Positions 1-5,820 of a stretch of 5,820 nt of DNA are shown piece after piece (the stretch's first letter is position 1; each line of letters starts with the position of its first letter). The position numbers and the translations under genes were made by a program. The notes beneath the pieces were generated by a model. That model saw nothing but the letters and a program-made list of their open reading frames with translations. It had not been told where the DNA came from and searched no databases. The DNA comes from Ruminococcus sp. (GTDB lineage Bacteria > Bacillota > Clostridia > Oscillospirales > Acutalibacteraceae), in the NCBI GenBank assembly GCA_023667385.1, contig JAMPAE010000107.1, forward strand, positions 1 through 5,820, written 5' to 3'.

Positions 1-26
1 CTAATGATGACAAGGAGGAACTATAA

Positions 27-971
27 ATGGGTATTTTTAAAAAGCTCGGTTTTGGTTTAAGAAAAACACGTGAGGGAATGACCAAAAACATCGAGGACAT
101 TCTCGGTGCATATGAAGAAATTACTGATGATTTATATGACGATCTTGAAGAAGCACTCATCATGGGTGATGTTGGAATGCAGACAGCAGTTGACATTGTT
201 GAAGAACTCAGGAAGCGTGTTTCAAAAGGCGATGTAAGAAATCCAAAGCACGCAAAAATGGTTATTGCTGACATCGTTGCCAAAATGATTGACGGCGGTG
301 AGGATATGGGTCTTATAACAATCCCGTCAATTATTCTTGTAATCGGTGTCAACGGAGCCGGTAAAACAACGACTATTGGCAAGATGGCAGCGATGTATAA
401 AGCTCAGGGGAAGAAAGTTATTCTTGGAGCAGCTGATACTTTCCGTGCTGCTGCAATTGAACAGCTTGAAGTTTGGGCAGACAGAGCGGGCGTTGAAATG
501 GTTAAGCACAAAGAGGGCGCAGACCCGGCTGCTGTTGTTTTCGACACGATTGATGCAGGTATTTCTCGTGACTGTGACATTATCATTTGTGACACAGCGG
601 GCAGACTTCACAACAAAAAGAACCTTATGGATGAGCTTGCCAAAATTTATCGTATAGTTGATAAAAAACTCCCATATGCTGACCGTGAAATTTTACTTGT
701 TCTTGATGCAACAACAGGTCAAAACGCTGTTAATCAGGCGAAAGAGTTCATGAATGTTGCAGAACTGACAGGTATTGTTTTGACAAAGCTTGACGGCACG
801 GCAAGAGGCGGCGTTGTGCTCACAATTAAAAATGAGCTTAAACTCCCTGTTAAGTTTATTGGCGTTGGCGAGAAAATTGATGATTTGCAGCCGTTTAAAC
901 CTGATGTATTTGCAAAGGCCCTTTTTGAAAATACAGCTGAAACTCATGCTGATGAGGATGAGGAGAACTGA
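27..971 (+). CDS. ftsY: FtsY, signal recognition particle receptor GTPase
   Basis: FtsY is the SRP receptor. It docks SRP-ribosome-nascent chain complexes at the cytoplasmic membrane and, through paired GTP hydrolysis with Ffh, hands them to the Sec translocon. The 314-residue protein has a helical N domain (about 1-95) and then the SRP-type G domain. Visible motifs are the P-loop GVNGAGKTT (107-115), the I-box/G2 region DTFRAAAIEQL (137-147), G3 DTAGR (189-193), DATTGQN (227-233), G4 TKLDG (253-257) and the closing GVGEKIDDLQPF (279-290). There is no long acidic A domain as in E. coli; the start MGIFKKL with basic residues fits the short membrane-binding form of Gram-positives. The ATG has an excellent AAGGAGG at 12-18 with an 8-base spacer. 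In Firmicutes smc usually lies directly upstream; only 26 bases are visible here, so this cannot be confirmed. The tail is acidic (DEDEEN). Confidence 0.97.
   Translation: MGIFKKLGFGLRKTREGMTKNIEDILGAYEEITDDLYDDLEEALIMGDVGMQTAVDIVEELRKRVSKGDVRNPKHAKMVIADIVAKMIDGGEDMGLITIPSIILVIGVNGAGKTTTIGKMAAMYKAQGKKVILGAADTFRAAAIEQLEVWADRAGVEMVKHKEGADPAAVVFDTIDAGISRDCDIIICDTAGRLHNKKNLMDELAKIYRIVDKKLPYADREILLVLDATTGQNAVNQAKEFMNVAELTGIVLTKLDGTARGGVVLTIKNELKLPVKFIGVGEKIDDLQPFKPDVFAKALFENTAETHADEDEEN
960..965 (+). promoter_or_regulatory. Shine-Dalgarno of rdgB inside the ftsY 3' end
   Basis: GAGGAG lies 7 bases before the ATG at 973 and is at the same time the codons for the acidic end of FtsY. It supports the start at 973 over the in-frame upstream ATG at 790, which lies deep inside ftsY. 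Confidence 0.8.
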
Positions 972-972
972 T

Positions 973-1566
973 ATGAAATTTATAATTGCAACTCATAATA
1001 AAAAGAAGTGTGCTGAAATGCAGCGCATTCTTGCTCCGCTTGGAATTGAAGTTTTGACCGCTGAAATGGCAGGAATTGAACTTACTGACGTTGAAGAAAC
1101 AGGAACAACCTTTGAGGAAAATGCATTATTAAAGGCAAAAAGCGGCTGTGAAGAAGCTAATATGCCCTGCATTGCTGATGACAGCGGACTTTGCGTTGAT
1201 GCTCTCGGCGGTGAGCCCGGTGTGTATTCAGCAAGATATGCTGGTGAGCATGGCAACGATGAAGCAAATATTATCAAACTCCTTGATAACATGAAAAATG
1301 TTCCTGACGAAGAAAGAACGGCACGTTTTGTCAGCTCAATCTGCGTTTGTTTCCCCGATGGCAGAACTCTCAGCATTGAGGGTAAATGTGAGGGGAAAAT
1401 CGGTTATGAAAAAATAGGCGATGGCGGCTTTGGATATGACCCGGTTTTCATGGTTTCGAAAAAAAGCTTTGCTGAGCTTACCGCTGAAGAAAAAGACGCA
1501 ATCAGCCACAGAGGTAATGCACTTCGTGAGCTTGTAAAAGTTTTGCCACAGTATATCGGAGTGTAA
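973..1566 (+). CDS. rdgB: XTP/dITP diphosphatase (RdgB/HAM1 family)
   Basis: This house-cleaning pyrophosphatase converts dITP, ITP and XTP to the monophosphates plus pyrophosphate. It keeps deaminated purines out of DNA and RNA and acts in the cytoplasm with a divalent metal. The protein has 197 residues, the usual length for the family. Family motifs are the N-terminal T-x-N-x-x-K-x-x-E (T7, N9, K12, E15), FEEN (47-50), ADDSGL (68-73) carrying the acidic catalytic/metal residues, GVYSARYAG (83-91), GFGYDPVF (152-159) and SHRG (178-181). All are intact. The start MKFIIATHNKK matches the family start, and the gene begins one base after the ftsY stop, so translation is probably coupled. The frame is open further upstream to an ATG at 790, but that part is only ftsY read out of phase. 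Confidence 0.96.
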   Translation: MKFIIATHNKKKCAEMQRILAPLGIEVLTAEMAGIELTDVEETGTTFEENALLKAKSGCEEANMPCIADDSGLCVDALGGEPGVYSARYAGEHGNDEANIIKLLDNMKNVPDEERTARFVSSICVCFPDGRTLSIEGKCEGKIGYEKIGDGGFGYDPVFMVSKKSFAELTAEEKDAISHRGNALRELVKVLPQYIGV

Positions 1567-1584
1567 TATTTAATTTTCTTATTT

Positions 1585-1589
1585 GAGGT
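1585..1589 (+). promoter_or_regulatory. Shine-Dalgarno for the disrupted DUF4375-like gene
   Basis: GAGGT is followed 4 bases later by ATG at 1594. It marks the original start of the broken gene. No comparable site precedes the next in-frame ATG at 1761. Confidence 0.6.
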
Positions 1590-1593
1590 TACT

Positions 1594-2060
1594 ATGTTTA
1601 AAAATATTTTTAATAGATAAAAAAGAAAAAGAATGACATAGAAATTGAGAGCTATTCGCTGAATACACCGTCGCTTTATAATAAATGCCAATTTGGTAAA
1701 GAAATATCTGCTCTAACTGATATAGAGGCACAATTTGTTTTATGTGAAAATTTTATTGAAATGGTACATGGTGAGGGCTTTTACGGATATTTTTGTTCCG
1801 CTTTTTCAAGATATTGTGCTGAAACGGTAAGGGCTCTTGAATCAATCGGAGCGAATTTTTATGCAAGCTGCTTAAATGAAGCTATCAACCTTTTTTCGAA
1901 AGATTTTGATTTTTCTGATGAAGTGCATACGTTAGATTATATGGATAAGCATGATAATTATTTTAATAAATTTAATGAAATTGAATCAAATCTTTATGAA
2001 GGCGACGGAACGGATGTTGAAACCTTGCTGGCAACTTTTGCAATAGATAATAATTTATAA
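1594..2060 (+). pseudogene. DUF4375 (DMP19)-like protein, frameshifted near its start
   Basis: Function is unknown; DUF4375/DMP19 proteins have no settled biochemical role. From the ATG at 1594 the frame reads MFKNIFNR and stops at TAA 1618-1620. From 1617 another phase is open to TAA 2058-2060 and encodes the recognisable body: a helix beginning LTDIEAQF, then VHGEGFYGYF, then ETVRALESIGANFYA and EAINLF. This resembles the family pattern of an N-G-G-F-x-Q-Y-F-like motif followed by an A-L-x-x-I-G-A helix. No ATG, GTG or TTG lies in that phase between 1617 and 1761, yet conserved-looking sequence begins well before 1761. Adding one base at about 1617/1618 joins both parts into a protein of about 155 residues. 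The SD and ATG lie 27 bases after rdgB. A shorter 99-residue product from 1761 is possible but would lack the first helix and has no good SD. Family assignment is from memory of the pattern. Confidence 0.65.
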
Positions 2061-2086
2061 AAATCAACTCGAAAAGGAGTATATAC

Positions 2087-2485
2087 ATGACAGGAAAAGA
2101 ACGTGCCGCTTTCAGGGCACAAGCTAATTCACTTGATCCACTTTTTCAAATTGGTAAAGGCGGTATGTCAGAAGCACTGATTAAGCAGACCGATGATGCA
2201 CTGCGTGCCAGAGAACTTATCAAGGTTAAGGTTTTGCTTGAATCATCACCGGTAACCCCCAGAGAGGTTGCAGATGAGCTTGCAAAAGCAACAGATGCAG
2301 ATGTAATTCAGGTAATCGGCGGTGTAATTGTGCTTTATCGTGAAAGCCTTGAACTCAAAGAAAAAGCAGCGCAGAAAGAAAAAAACAAAAAAATGGCAGC
2401 AAAAAAGGCAAAAGAAAAGCTTTATCGTGAAATGAATGAGAAGCGCCGCTATTCACCTGTTCGGTCTGTTCGCAAATCAAAATGA
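2087..2485 (+). CDS. yhbY: YhbY-family CRM-domain RNA-binding protein
   Basis: YhbY proteins are single CRM (CRS1-YhbY) domains that bind pre-50S ribosomal particles and are linked to large-subunit assembly. The domain covers roughly residues 1-88: LTGKER-like opening (here MTGKERAAFRAQANSL), the conserved loop IGKGG (22-26), the helix ALIKQTDDALRARELIKVKV (30-49) and the closing strand IGGVIVLYR (77-85). After this, residues 91-132 form a lysine/arginine-rich tail (18 basic residues of 42). This makes the protein clearly longer than the roughly 97-residue E. coli YhbY. The tail is predicted by eye to be helical or disordered and could add nonspecific rRNA contacts. The start is set by AAGGAG at 2074-2079, 7 bases before ATG. 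The stop overlaps the nadD start (ATGA), the usual neighbour of yhbY in Firmicutes. Confidence 0.95.
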   Translation: MTGKERAAFRAQANSLDPLFQIGKGGMSEALIKQTDDALRARELIKVKVLLESSPVTPREVADELAKATDADVIQVIGGVIVLYRESLELKEKAAQKEKNKKMAAKKAKEKLYREMNEKRRYSPVRSVRKSK

Positions 2486-3090
2486 GCAGAATCGGAATTT
2501 TTGGCGGCACATTCAATCCGCCGCATAAAGCGCATCTAAACTTGGCGTTGCAAATTAAAGAGAACGCACAGCTTGACAAAATCATCATAATTCCAACCTT
2601 TGTTCCGCCGCATAAACAGACTGATGAACTGCAAAGTGGGGAGGACAGGCTTGAAATGTGTCGTCGCACTTTTCGGGATGCTTGTTTTGAAATTAGTGAC
2701 ATAGAATTGCTGCGTAAGGGGAAAAGCTACACAATTGACACCCTAACAGCAATTAAAATGCTCTATCCCGACGATGAGTTGTTTCTGATTATCGGCTCTG
2801 ATATGCTGCTTTCATTTCATCGGTGGTATCGCTATCATGACATACTTTCGCTTGCAACGCTCTGTGTTGCATCAAGGGAAAATATGGTGGATTACGAAGC
2901 ACTTTGCAGGTATTCTGTTGATAACTTAAACTTAGATGTTTTGAAAAATGAAATTATAATTTCAAAATTATTGCCGATAGAGCTTTCATCAACCGAGATT
3001 CGCCAAAAGATTAAAATGAATGAAAATTTGGCAAATTTATTGACAGATGAAACACTCAATTATATTAAAGAAAAGGAGCTTTATAAATGA
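2482..3090 (+). CDS. nadD: Nicotinate-nucleotide adenylyltransferase
   Basis: NadD joins nicotinate mononucleotide and ATP to give deamido-NAD and pyrophosphate, the central step of NAD synthesis in the cytoplasm. The protein has 202 residues, typical for the family, with a Rossmann-like nucleotidyltransferase fold. Visible motifs are the N-terminal GGTFNPPHKAH (8-18), which carries the H-x-x-H ATP-binding pair (H15, H18), PPHK (42-45), SYTIDTL (82-88), IGSDML (104-109), FHRWYRY (112-118) and the C-terminal SSTEIR (169-174), which is the ISSTxIR signature. The normal glycine of HxGH is alanine here (HKAH), a mild change. The ATG overlaps the yhbY stop by four bases, so the two are probably translationally coupled. 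The TGA overlaps the yqeK start in the same way. Confidence 0.96.
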   Translation: MSRIGIFGGTFNPPHKAHLNLALQIKENAQLDKIIIIPTFVPPHKQTDELQSGEDRLEMCRRTFRDACFEISDIELLRKGKSYTIDTLTAIKMLYPDDELFLIIGSDMLLSFHRWYRYHDILSLATLCVASRENMVDYEALCRYSVDNLNLDVLKNEIIISKLLPIELSSTEIRQKIKMNENLANLLTDETLNYIKEKELYK

Positions 3091-3695
3091 ACTATATGGA
3101 ACGTGTTGATGAATTTAAAGCGCTCCTTTCGGGCAGACTTAAAGAGAAGAGATACATTCATTCGCTCAATGTTGCCGACAGTGCAGTTTATCTTGCCGAA
3201 AAATATGGTGCTGACAAAGATAAGGCATACATTGCAGGTTTGCTTCATGATGTGACAAAAAATGAAAATGAAAATAATCAGTTGCAAATGCTGAAAGATG
3301 ATGGTATAATACTAAGTCAGACAGAGCTTCACAATCCAAAGCTTTGGCACGCAATGTCAGGTGCAGTTTATGCAAGGCGTTATCTCAAAATTGATGACGA
3401 GGAAATTCTTGGCGCAATACGCTATCACACCACAGGAAAAGCTGGTATGACCCTTTTAGAAAAGGTTATCTATATTGCTGATTATATCTCAGAAGAACGT
3501 GATTATGACGATGTAGATATTATGCGAAAGCTGGCAGAAGAAAGCCTTGATAAGGCAGCACTTTATGCACTGAAATTTTCTTTGAAAAACCTTTCAAAAA
3601 AAGAGAAGCTTATTCATACTAATAGCGTTGAGTTTTATAATGAACTGATAATCAAATTCAATCCTGAAAGGACTGATAATAATGACAGAACTTGA
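3087..3695 (+). CDS. yqeK: YqeK, HD-domain diadenosine tetraphosphatase
   Basis: YqeK-family HD proteins hydrolyse diadenosine tetraphosphate symmetrically to two ADP, replacing ApaH in many Firmicutes. The protein has 202 residues. The metal-binding HD pattern is complete: H25 in YIHSLNVA, H54-D55 in GLLHDVTK, H88 in LWHAMSGAVYA, H114 in IRYHTTG and D132 in YIADYIS. An N-terminal helix and a C-terminal helical part follow family expectations. The ATG at 3087 has AAGGAG at 3073-3078 with an 8-base spacer and overlaps the nadD stop (ATGA). A second ATG at 3096 is less well spaced. Pairing with nadD and rsfS is classic Firmicutes order. Because aminoacyl-tRNA synthetases make Ap4A as a by-product, the downstream leuS gives a plausible but inferred functional link. 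Confidence 0.94.
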   Translation: MNYMERVDEFKALLSGRLKEKRYIHSLNVADSAVYLAEKYGADKDKAYIAGLLHDVTKNENENNQLQMLKDDGIILSQTELHNPKLWHAMSGAVYARRYLKIDDEEILGAIRYHTTGKAGMTLLEKVIYIADYISEERDYDDVDIMRKLAEESLDKAALYALKFSLKNLSKKEKLIHTNSVEFYNELIIKFNPERTDNNDRT

Positions 3696-4035
3696 ACTTA
3701 CTGAGAAAATTGTTAAAGTTCTTGATGACAAAAAAGCAATTGAAATTAAAGCGATTCATATTACTGAATTTTCAATTGTTGCTGATTACTTTGTCATCGC
3801 AAGCGGTACTTCAAACACGCACGTAAAAGCTCTTGCAGACGAAGTTGAATATGAGATTACTCAACTGGGTATTAAGCCAACACACATTGAGGGCAGAGCA
3901 ACCGGATGGATTTTGCTTGATTACGGCTCAGTAATCGTTCATGTGTTTACCGGTGAAAGCAGAGATTATTATAATCTTGAGCGCTTATGGTCAGATGCAA
4001 GCACACTTGATCTAAGTGACATTATTGAAGAATAA
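3682..4035 (+). CDS. rsfS: Ribosomal silencing factor RsfS (YbeB/Iojap family)
   Basis: RsfS binds ribosomal protein uL14 on the 50S subunit and blocks joining with 30S, lowering translation when nutrients are short. The 117-residue protein covers the whole family domain. Signatures include the SIVADYFVIASGTSNTHVKA segment, the EGRATGWILLDYGSVIVHVF strand block and the closing R-D-Y-Y-N-L-E-R-L-W motif. All are intact. The ATG lies inside the end of yqeK (14-base overlap, different frame). It is preceded by AAAGGA at 3667-3672 with a 9-base spacer. In many Clostridia an LCP (LytR-CpsA-Psr) gene sits between yqeK and rsfS; here there is no room for one. Confidence 0.96.
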   Translation: MTELELTEKIVKVLDDKKAIEIKAIHITEFSIVADYFVIASGTSNTHVKALADEVEYEITQLGIKPTHIEGRATGWILLDYGSVIVHVFTGESRDYYNLERLWSDASTLDLSDIIEE

Positions 4036-4046
4036 TTAAATCAAAA

Positions 4047-4051
4047 CGGAG
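4047..4051 (+). promoter_or_regulatory. Shine-Dalgarno that sets the TTG start of leuS
   Basis: CGGAG is 8 bases before TTG 4060-4062, an ideal distance. The in-frame GTG at 4051 overlaps this site and so cannot be its start. No ATG exists near the expected LeuRS N-terminus. Confidence 0.75.
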
Positions 4052-4059
4052 TGATAAAC

Positions 4060-5820
4060 TTGTATTACGATTTTAAAAAGTCAGAAAAAAAGTGGCAGGA
4101 AAGATGGGAACAAAGCGGTGTTTTTCACGCAAAGCAGGACTACACTCTTCCAAAATTTTACTGCCTGATTGAGTTCCCTTATCCGTCAGGTCAGGGACTT
4201 CACGTTGGACATCCAAGACCGTATACCGCCCTTGACATCATTGCAAGAAAGAAACGTCTTGAGGGTTACAATGTTCTTTATCCAATTGGCTGGGACGCAT
4301 TCGGACTTCCAACGGAAAACTATGCAATCAAAAATCATATCCATCCCGAAGTTGTTACCAAAAATAATGTTGCACATTTCAAGCAGCAGCTTCAATCGCT
4401 TGGCTTCTCATTTGATTGGAGCAGGGAAATCAACACAACAGACCCGTCATATTATAAATGGACACAGTGGATTTTCCTCCAGATGTTCAAAAAAGGTCTT
4501 GCATATAAAAAAGAGATGGCTGTTAACTGGTGTACTTCATGCAAGTGTGTGCTTGCAAATGAAGAAGTTGTAAACGGCGTTTGCGAGCGCTGCGGCAGTG
4601 AAGTAATTCACAAAACAAAGAGCCAGTGGATGCTTAAAATCACTGCGTATGCAGAAAGATTACTTAATGATCTCGATAATCTTGATTATATTGAAAGAGT
4701 TAAGCTTCAGCAGAAAAACTGGATCGGTAAATCAACAGGTGCAGAGGTTGACTTTGGCACAACCGTTGGCGATACGCTGAGAATTTACACAACACGTCCG
4801 GATACTCTTTTCGGCGCTACATATATGGTAATCTCGCCGGAGCATGAGTTCATCGAAAAATGGTCTGATAAAATCAATAATCTCGATGAGGTTAAAGCAT
4901 ATCAGGCAGCAGCAGCAAGAAAATCTGATTTTGAACGCACGGAAGTTAACAAGGATAAAACCGGCGTAAAGCTTGACGGAGTAAAAGCTATTAACCCTGT
5001 TAACGGAACAGAAATTCCAATTTTCATTTCGGACTATGTTCTTGTATCATATGGTACAGGTGCTATCATGGCTGTTCCTGCCCATGATACACGTGACTGG
5101 GAATTTGCGAAGAAGTTTGAATTGCCGATTATCGAAGTTGTTGCAGGCGGAGATGTTCAGAAAGAAGCTTTCACTGATTGTGCAACAGGTGTTATGGTTA
5201 ACTCAGGTTTTCTGACAGGGCTTTCCGTTGAGGAAGCTAAGGTTAAAATTGTTGAATGGCTTACAGAACAGGGTGTAGGTCACCAGAAAGTCAACTATAA
5301 GCTTCGTGACTGGGTTTTTGCCCGTCAAAGATATTGGGGCGAGCCTATTCCGATTGTTCACTGTGAAAAATGCGGAATGGTACCGCTTGATGAAAGTGAG
5401 CTTCCGCTGAAGTTGCCAACAGTTGAAAGCTATGAACCAACAGAAACGGGTGAATCTCCGTTTGCAAAAATGACCGATTGGGTAAACACAACTTGCCCGA
5501 AATGCGGCGGAAAAGCAAAAAGAGAAACTGACACAATGCCTCAGTGGGCAGGTTCTTCATGGTACTTCCTTCGTTATTGTGATCCTCACAATGACAATGC
5601 ACTTGCATCAAAAGAAGCACTTGAATATTGGTCGCCGGTTGATTGGTATAACGGAGGCATGGAACACACAACCCTTCATTTGCTTTACAGCCGTTTTTGG
5701 CATAAGTTCCTTTATGACATCGGCGTTGTACCAACAAGCGAACCTTATATGAAGCGCACAAGCCATGGCATGATTCTCGGCTCAAACGGTGAAAAAATGA
5801 GCAAGTCACGTGGTAATGTT
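4060..5820 (+). CDS. leuS: Leucyl-tRNA synthetase, 3' end outside window
   Basis: LeuRS charges tRNA-Leu with leucine and edits mischarged tRNA. The first 587 codons are present; bacterial LeuRS is usually about 800-870 residues, so the anticodon-binding and C-terminal domains are missing only because the window ends. Read from TTG, the protein begins MYYDFKKSEKKWQERWE, as family members do. Class I HIGH is HVGH (48-51), inside PYPSGQGLHVGHPRPY. A zinc knuckle has C158, C161, C175 and C178. The CP1 editing domain shows TTRPDTLFG (T244-G252, including the discriminating T249) and GTGAIMAVPAHDTRD (332-346, with the conserved Asp). Then come RDWVFARQRYWGEP (416-429), a second Cys set (C435, C438, C479, C482) and KMSKS (579-583). 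The gap to rsfS is 24 bases, too short for a T-box leader or promoter, so expression probably depends on the upstream operon. Confidence 0.97.
   Translation, partial: MYYDFKKSEKKWQERWEQSGVFHAKQDYTLPKFYCLIEFPYPSGQGLHVGHPRPYTALDIIARKKRLEGYNVLYPIGWDAFGLPTENYAIKNHIHPEVVTKNNVAHFKQQLQSLGFSFDWSREINTTDPSYYKWTQWIFLQMFKKGLAYKKEMAVNWCTSCKCVLANEEVVNGVCERCGSEVIHKTKSQWMLKITAYAERLLNDLDNLDYIERVKLQQKNWIGKSTGAEVDFGTTVGDTLRIYTTRPDTLFGATYMVISPEHEFIEKWSDKINNLDEVKAYQAAAARKSDFERTEVNKDKTGVKLDGVKAINPVNGTEIPIFISDYVLVSYGTGAIMAVPAHDTRDWEFAKKFELPIIEVVAGGDVQKEAFTDCATGVMVNSGFLTGLSVEEAKVKIVEWLTEQGVGHQKVNYKLRDWVFARQRYWGEPIPIVHCEKCGMVPLDESELPLKLPTVESYEPTETGESPFAKMTDWVNTTCPKCGGKAKRETDTMPQWAGSSWYFLRYCDPHNDNALASKEALEYWSPVDWYNGGMEHTTLHLLYSRFWHKFLYDIGVVPTSEPYMKRTSHGMILGSNGEKMSKSRGNV

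Larger units (their letters stand above)
27..5820 (+). other. Probable single transcription unit ftsY to leuS
   Basis: All genes point the same way with junctions of +1 (ftsY/rdgB), +27 (rdgB/DUF4375), +26 (DUF4375/yhbY), -4, -4, -14 and +24 bases. I see no GC-rich hairpin with a T tract in any gap, and no clear promoter. The two gaps around the DUF4375-like gene (1567-1593 and 2061-2086) are AT-rich and hold only ribosome binding sites. Co-transcription is inferred from spacing; internal promoters inside genes cannot be excluded. Confidence 0.6.

Noticed and set aside
1..26. End of an upstream smc gene
   Set aside because: smc is the usual neighbour, but only 26 bases are visible and stops occur in all three frames within the first ten, so neither frame nor identity can be supported.
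790..972. Upstream ATG extending RdgB by 61 residues
   Set aside because: The extra sequence is ftsY read in another phase; RdgB proteins start at MKFIIATHN and the SD lies just before 973.
1609..1620. Programmed ribosomal frameshift in the DUF4375-like gene
   Set aside because: The shift needed is -1 (or +2) at AGA before TAA. No X-XXY-YYZ slippery heptamer is in phase, and re-pairing of the Arg tRNA on TAG is implausible.
1761..2060. Treating the DUF4375-like gene as an intact 99-residue protein
   Set aside because: Family-like sequence continues upstream of this ATG, there is no SD before it, and a good SD plus ATG exists at 1585-1596. It remains possible as a fallback product.
4051..4062. 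GTG at 4051 as the leuS start
   Set aside because: It is in frame but overlaps the only SD, and would add three residues not expected at a LeuRS N-terminus.
4169..4573. 134-codon open frame on the + strand within leuS
   Set aside because: It is out of phase with the clear LeuRS frame that carries HVGH and the zinc cysteines, and has no SD or family resemblance.
5345..5809. 154-codon open frame on the - strand opposite leuS
   Set aside because: It lies entirely antisense to the catalytic core of leuS, has a Cys/His/Phe-rich composition with no recognisable motif, and is explained by the codon pattern of the + strand gene.

Overview
This window is a stretch of housekeeping DNA from a low-GC Gram-positive bacterium. 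It is most likely a Clostridia member of the Ruminococcaceae/Oscillospirales type. That placement is inferred from the AT-rich coding style, strong AAGGAG-type ribosome binding sites, the gene order, and a clostridial-looking LeuRS. No rRNA or other decisive marker is present. Every gene lies on the + strand, gaps are at most about 30 bases, and several genes overlap. There is no visible terminator, so the whole window reads as one operon that continues beyond the right edge.

Layout: ftsY (27-971, SRP receptor); rdgB (973-1566, XTP/dITP diphosphatase); a frame-disrupted DUF4375/DMP19-like gene (1594-2060); yhbY (2087-2485, ribosome-assembly RNA-binding protein); nadD (2482-3090, NAD synthesis); yqeK (3087-3695, HD-domain Ap4A hydrolase); rsfS (3682-4035, ribosomal silencing factor); leuS (4060 to beyond 5820, leucyl-tRNA synthetase, with a TTG start and cut off by the window end just after the KMSKS motif).

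The genes share a theme of translation and nucleotide housekeeping. FtsY targets ribosomes to the membrane, YhbY helps large-subunit maturation, RsfS blocks subunit joining, and LeuRS charges tRNA. RdgB removes damaged purine triphosphates, NadD makes the NAD precursor, and YqeK removes Ap4A, a known by-product of aminoacyl-tRNA synthetases.

The one accessory element is the DUF4375-like gene between rdgB and yhbY. It has a good ribosome binding site and ATG, but that frame stops after eight codons. The conserved reading frame continues in another phase, so the gene looks freshly broken or mis-sequenced. I found no CRISPR array, mobile element, tRNA, rRNA or riboswitch, and no evidence of a new multi-gene system.
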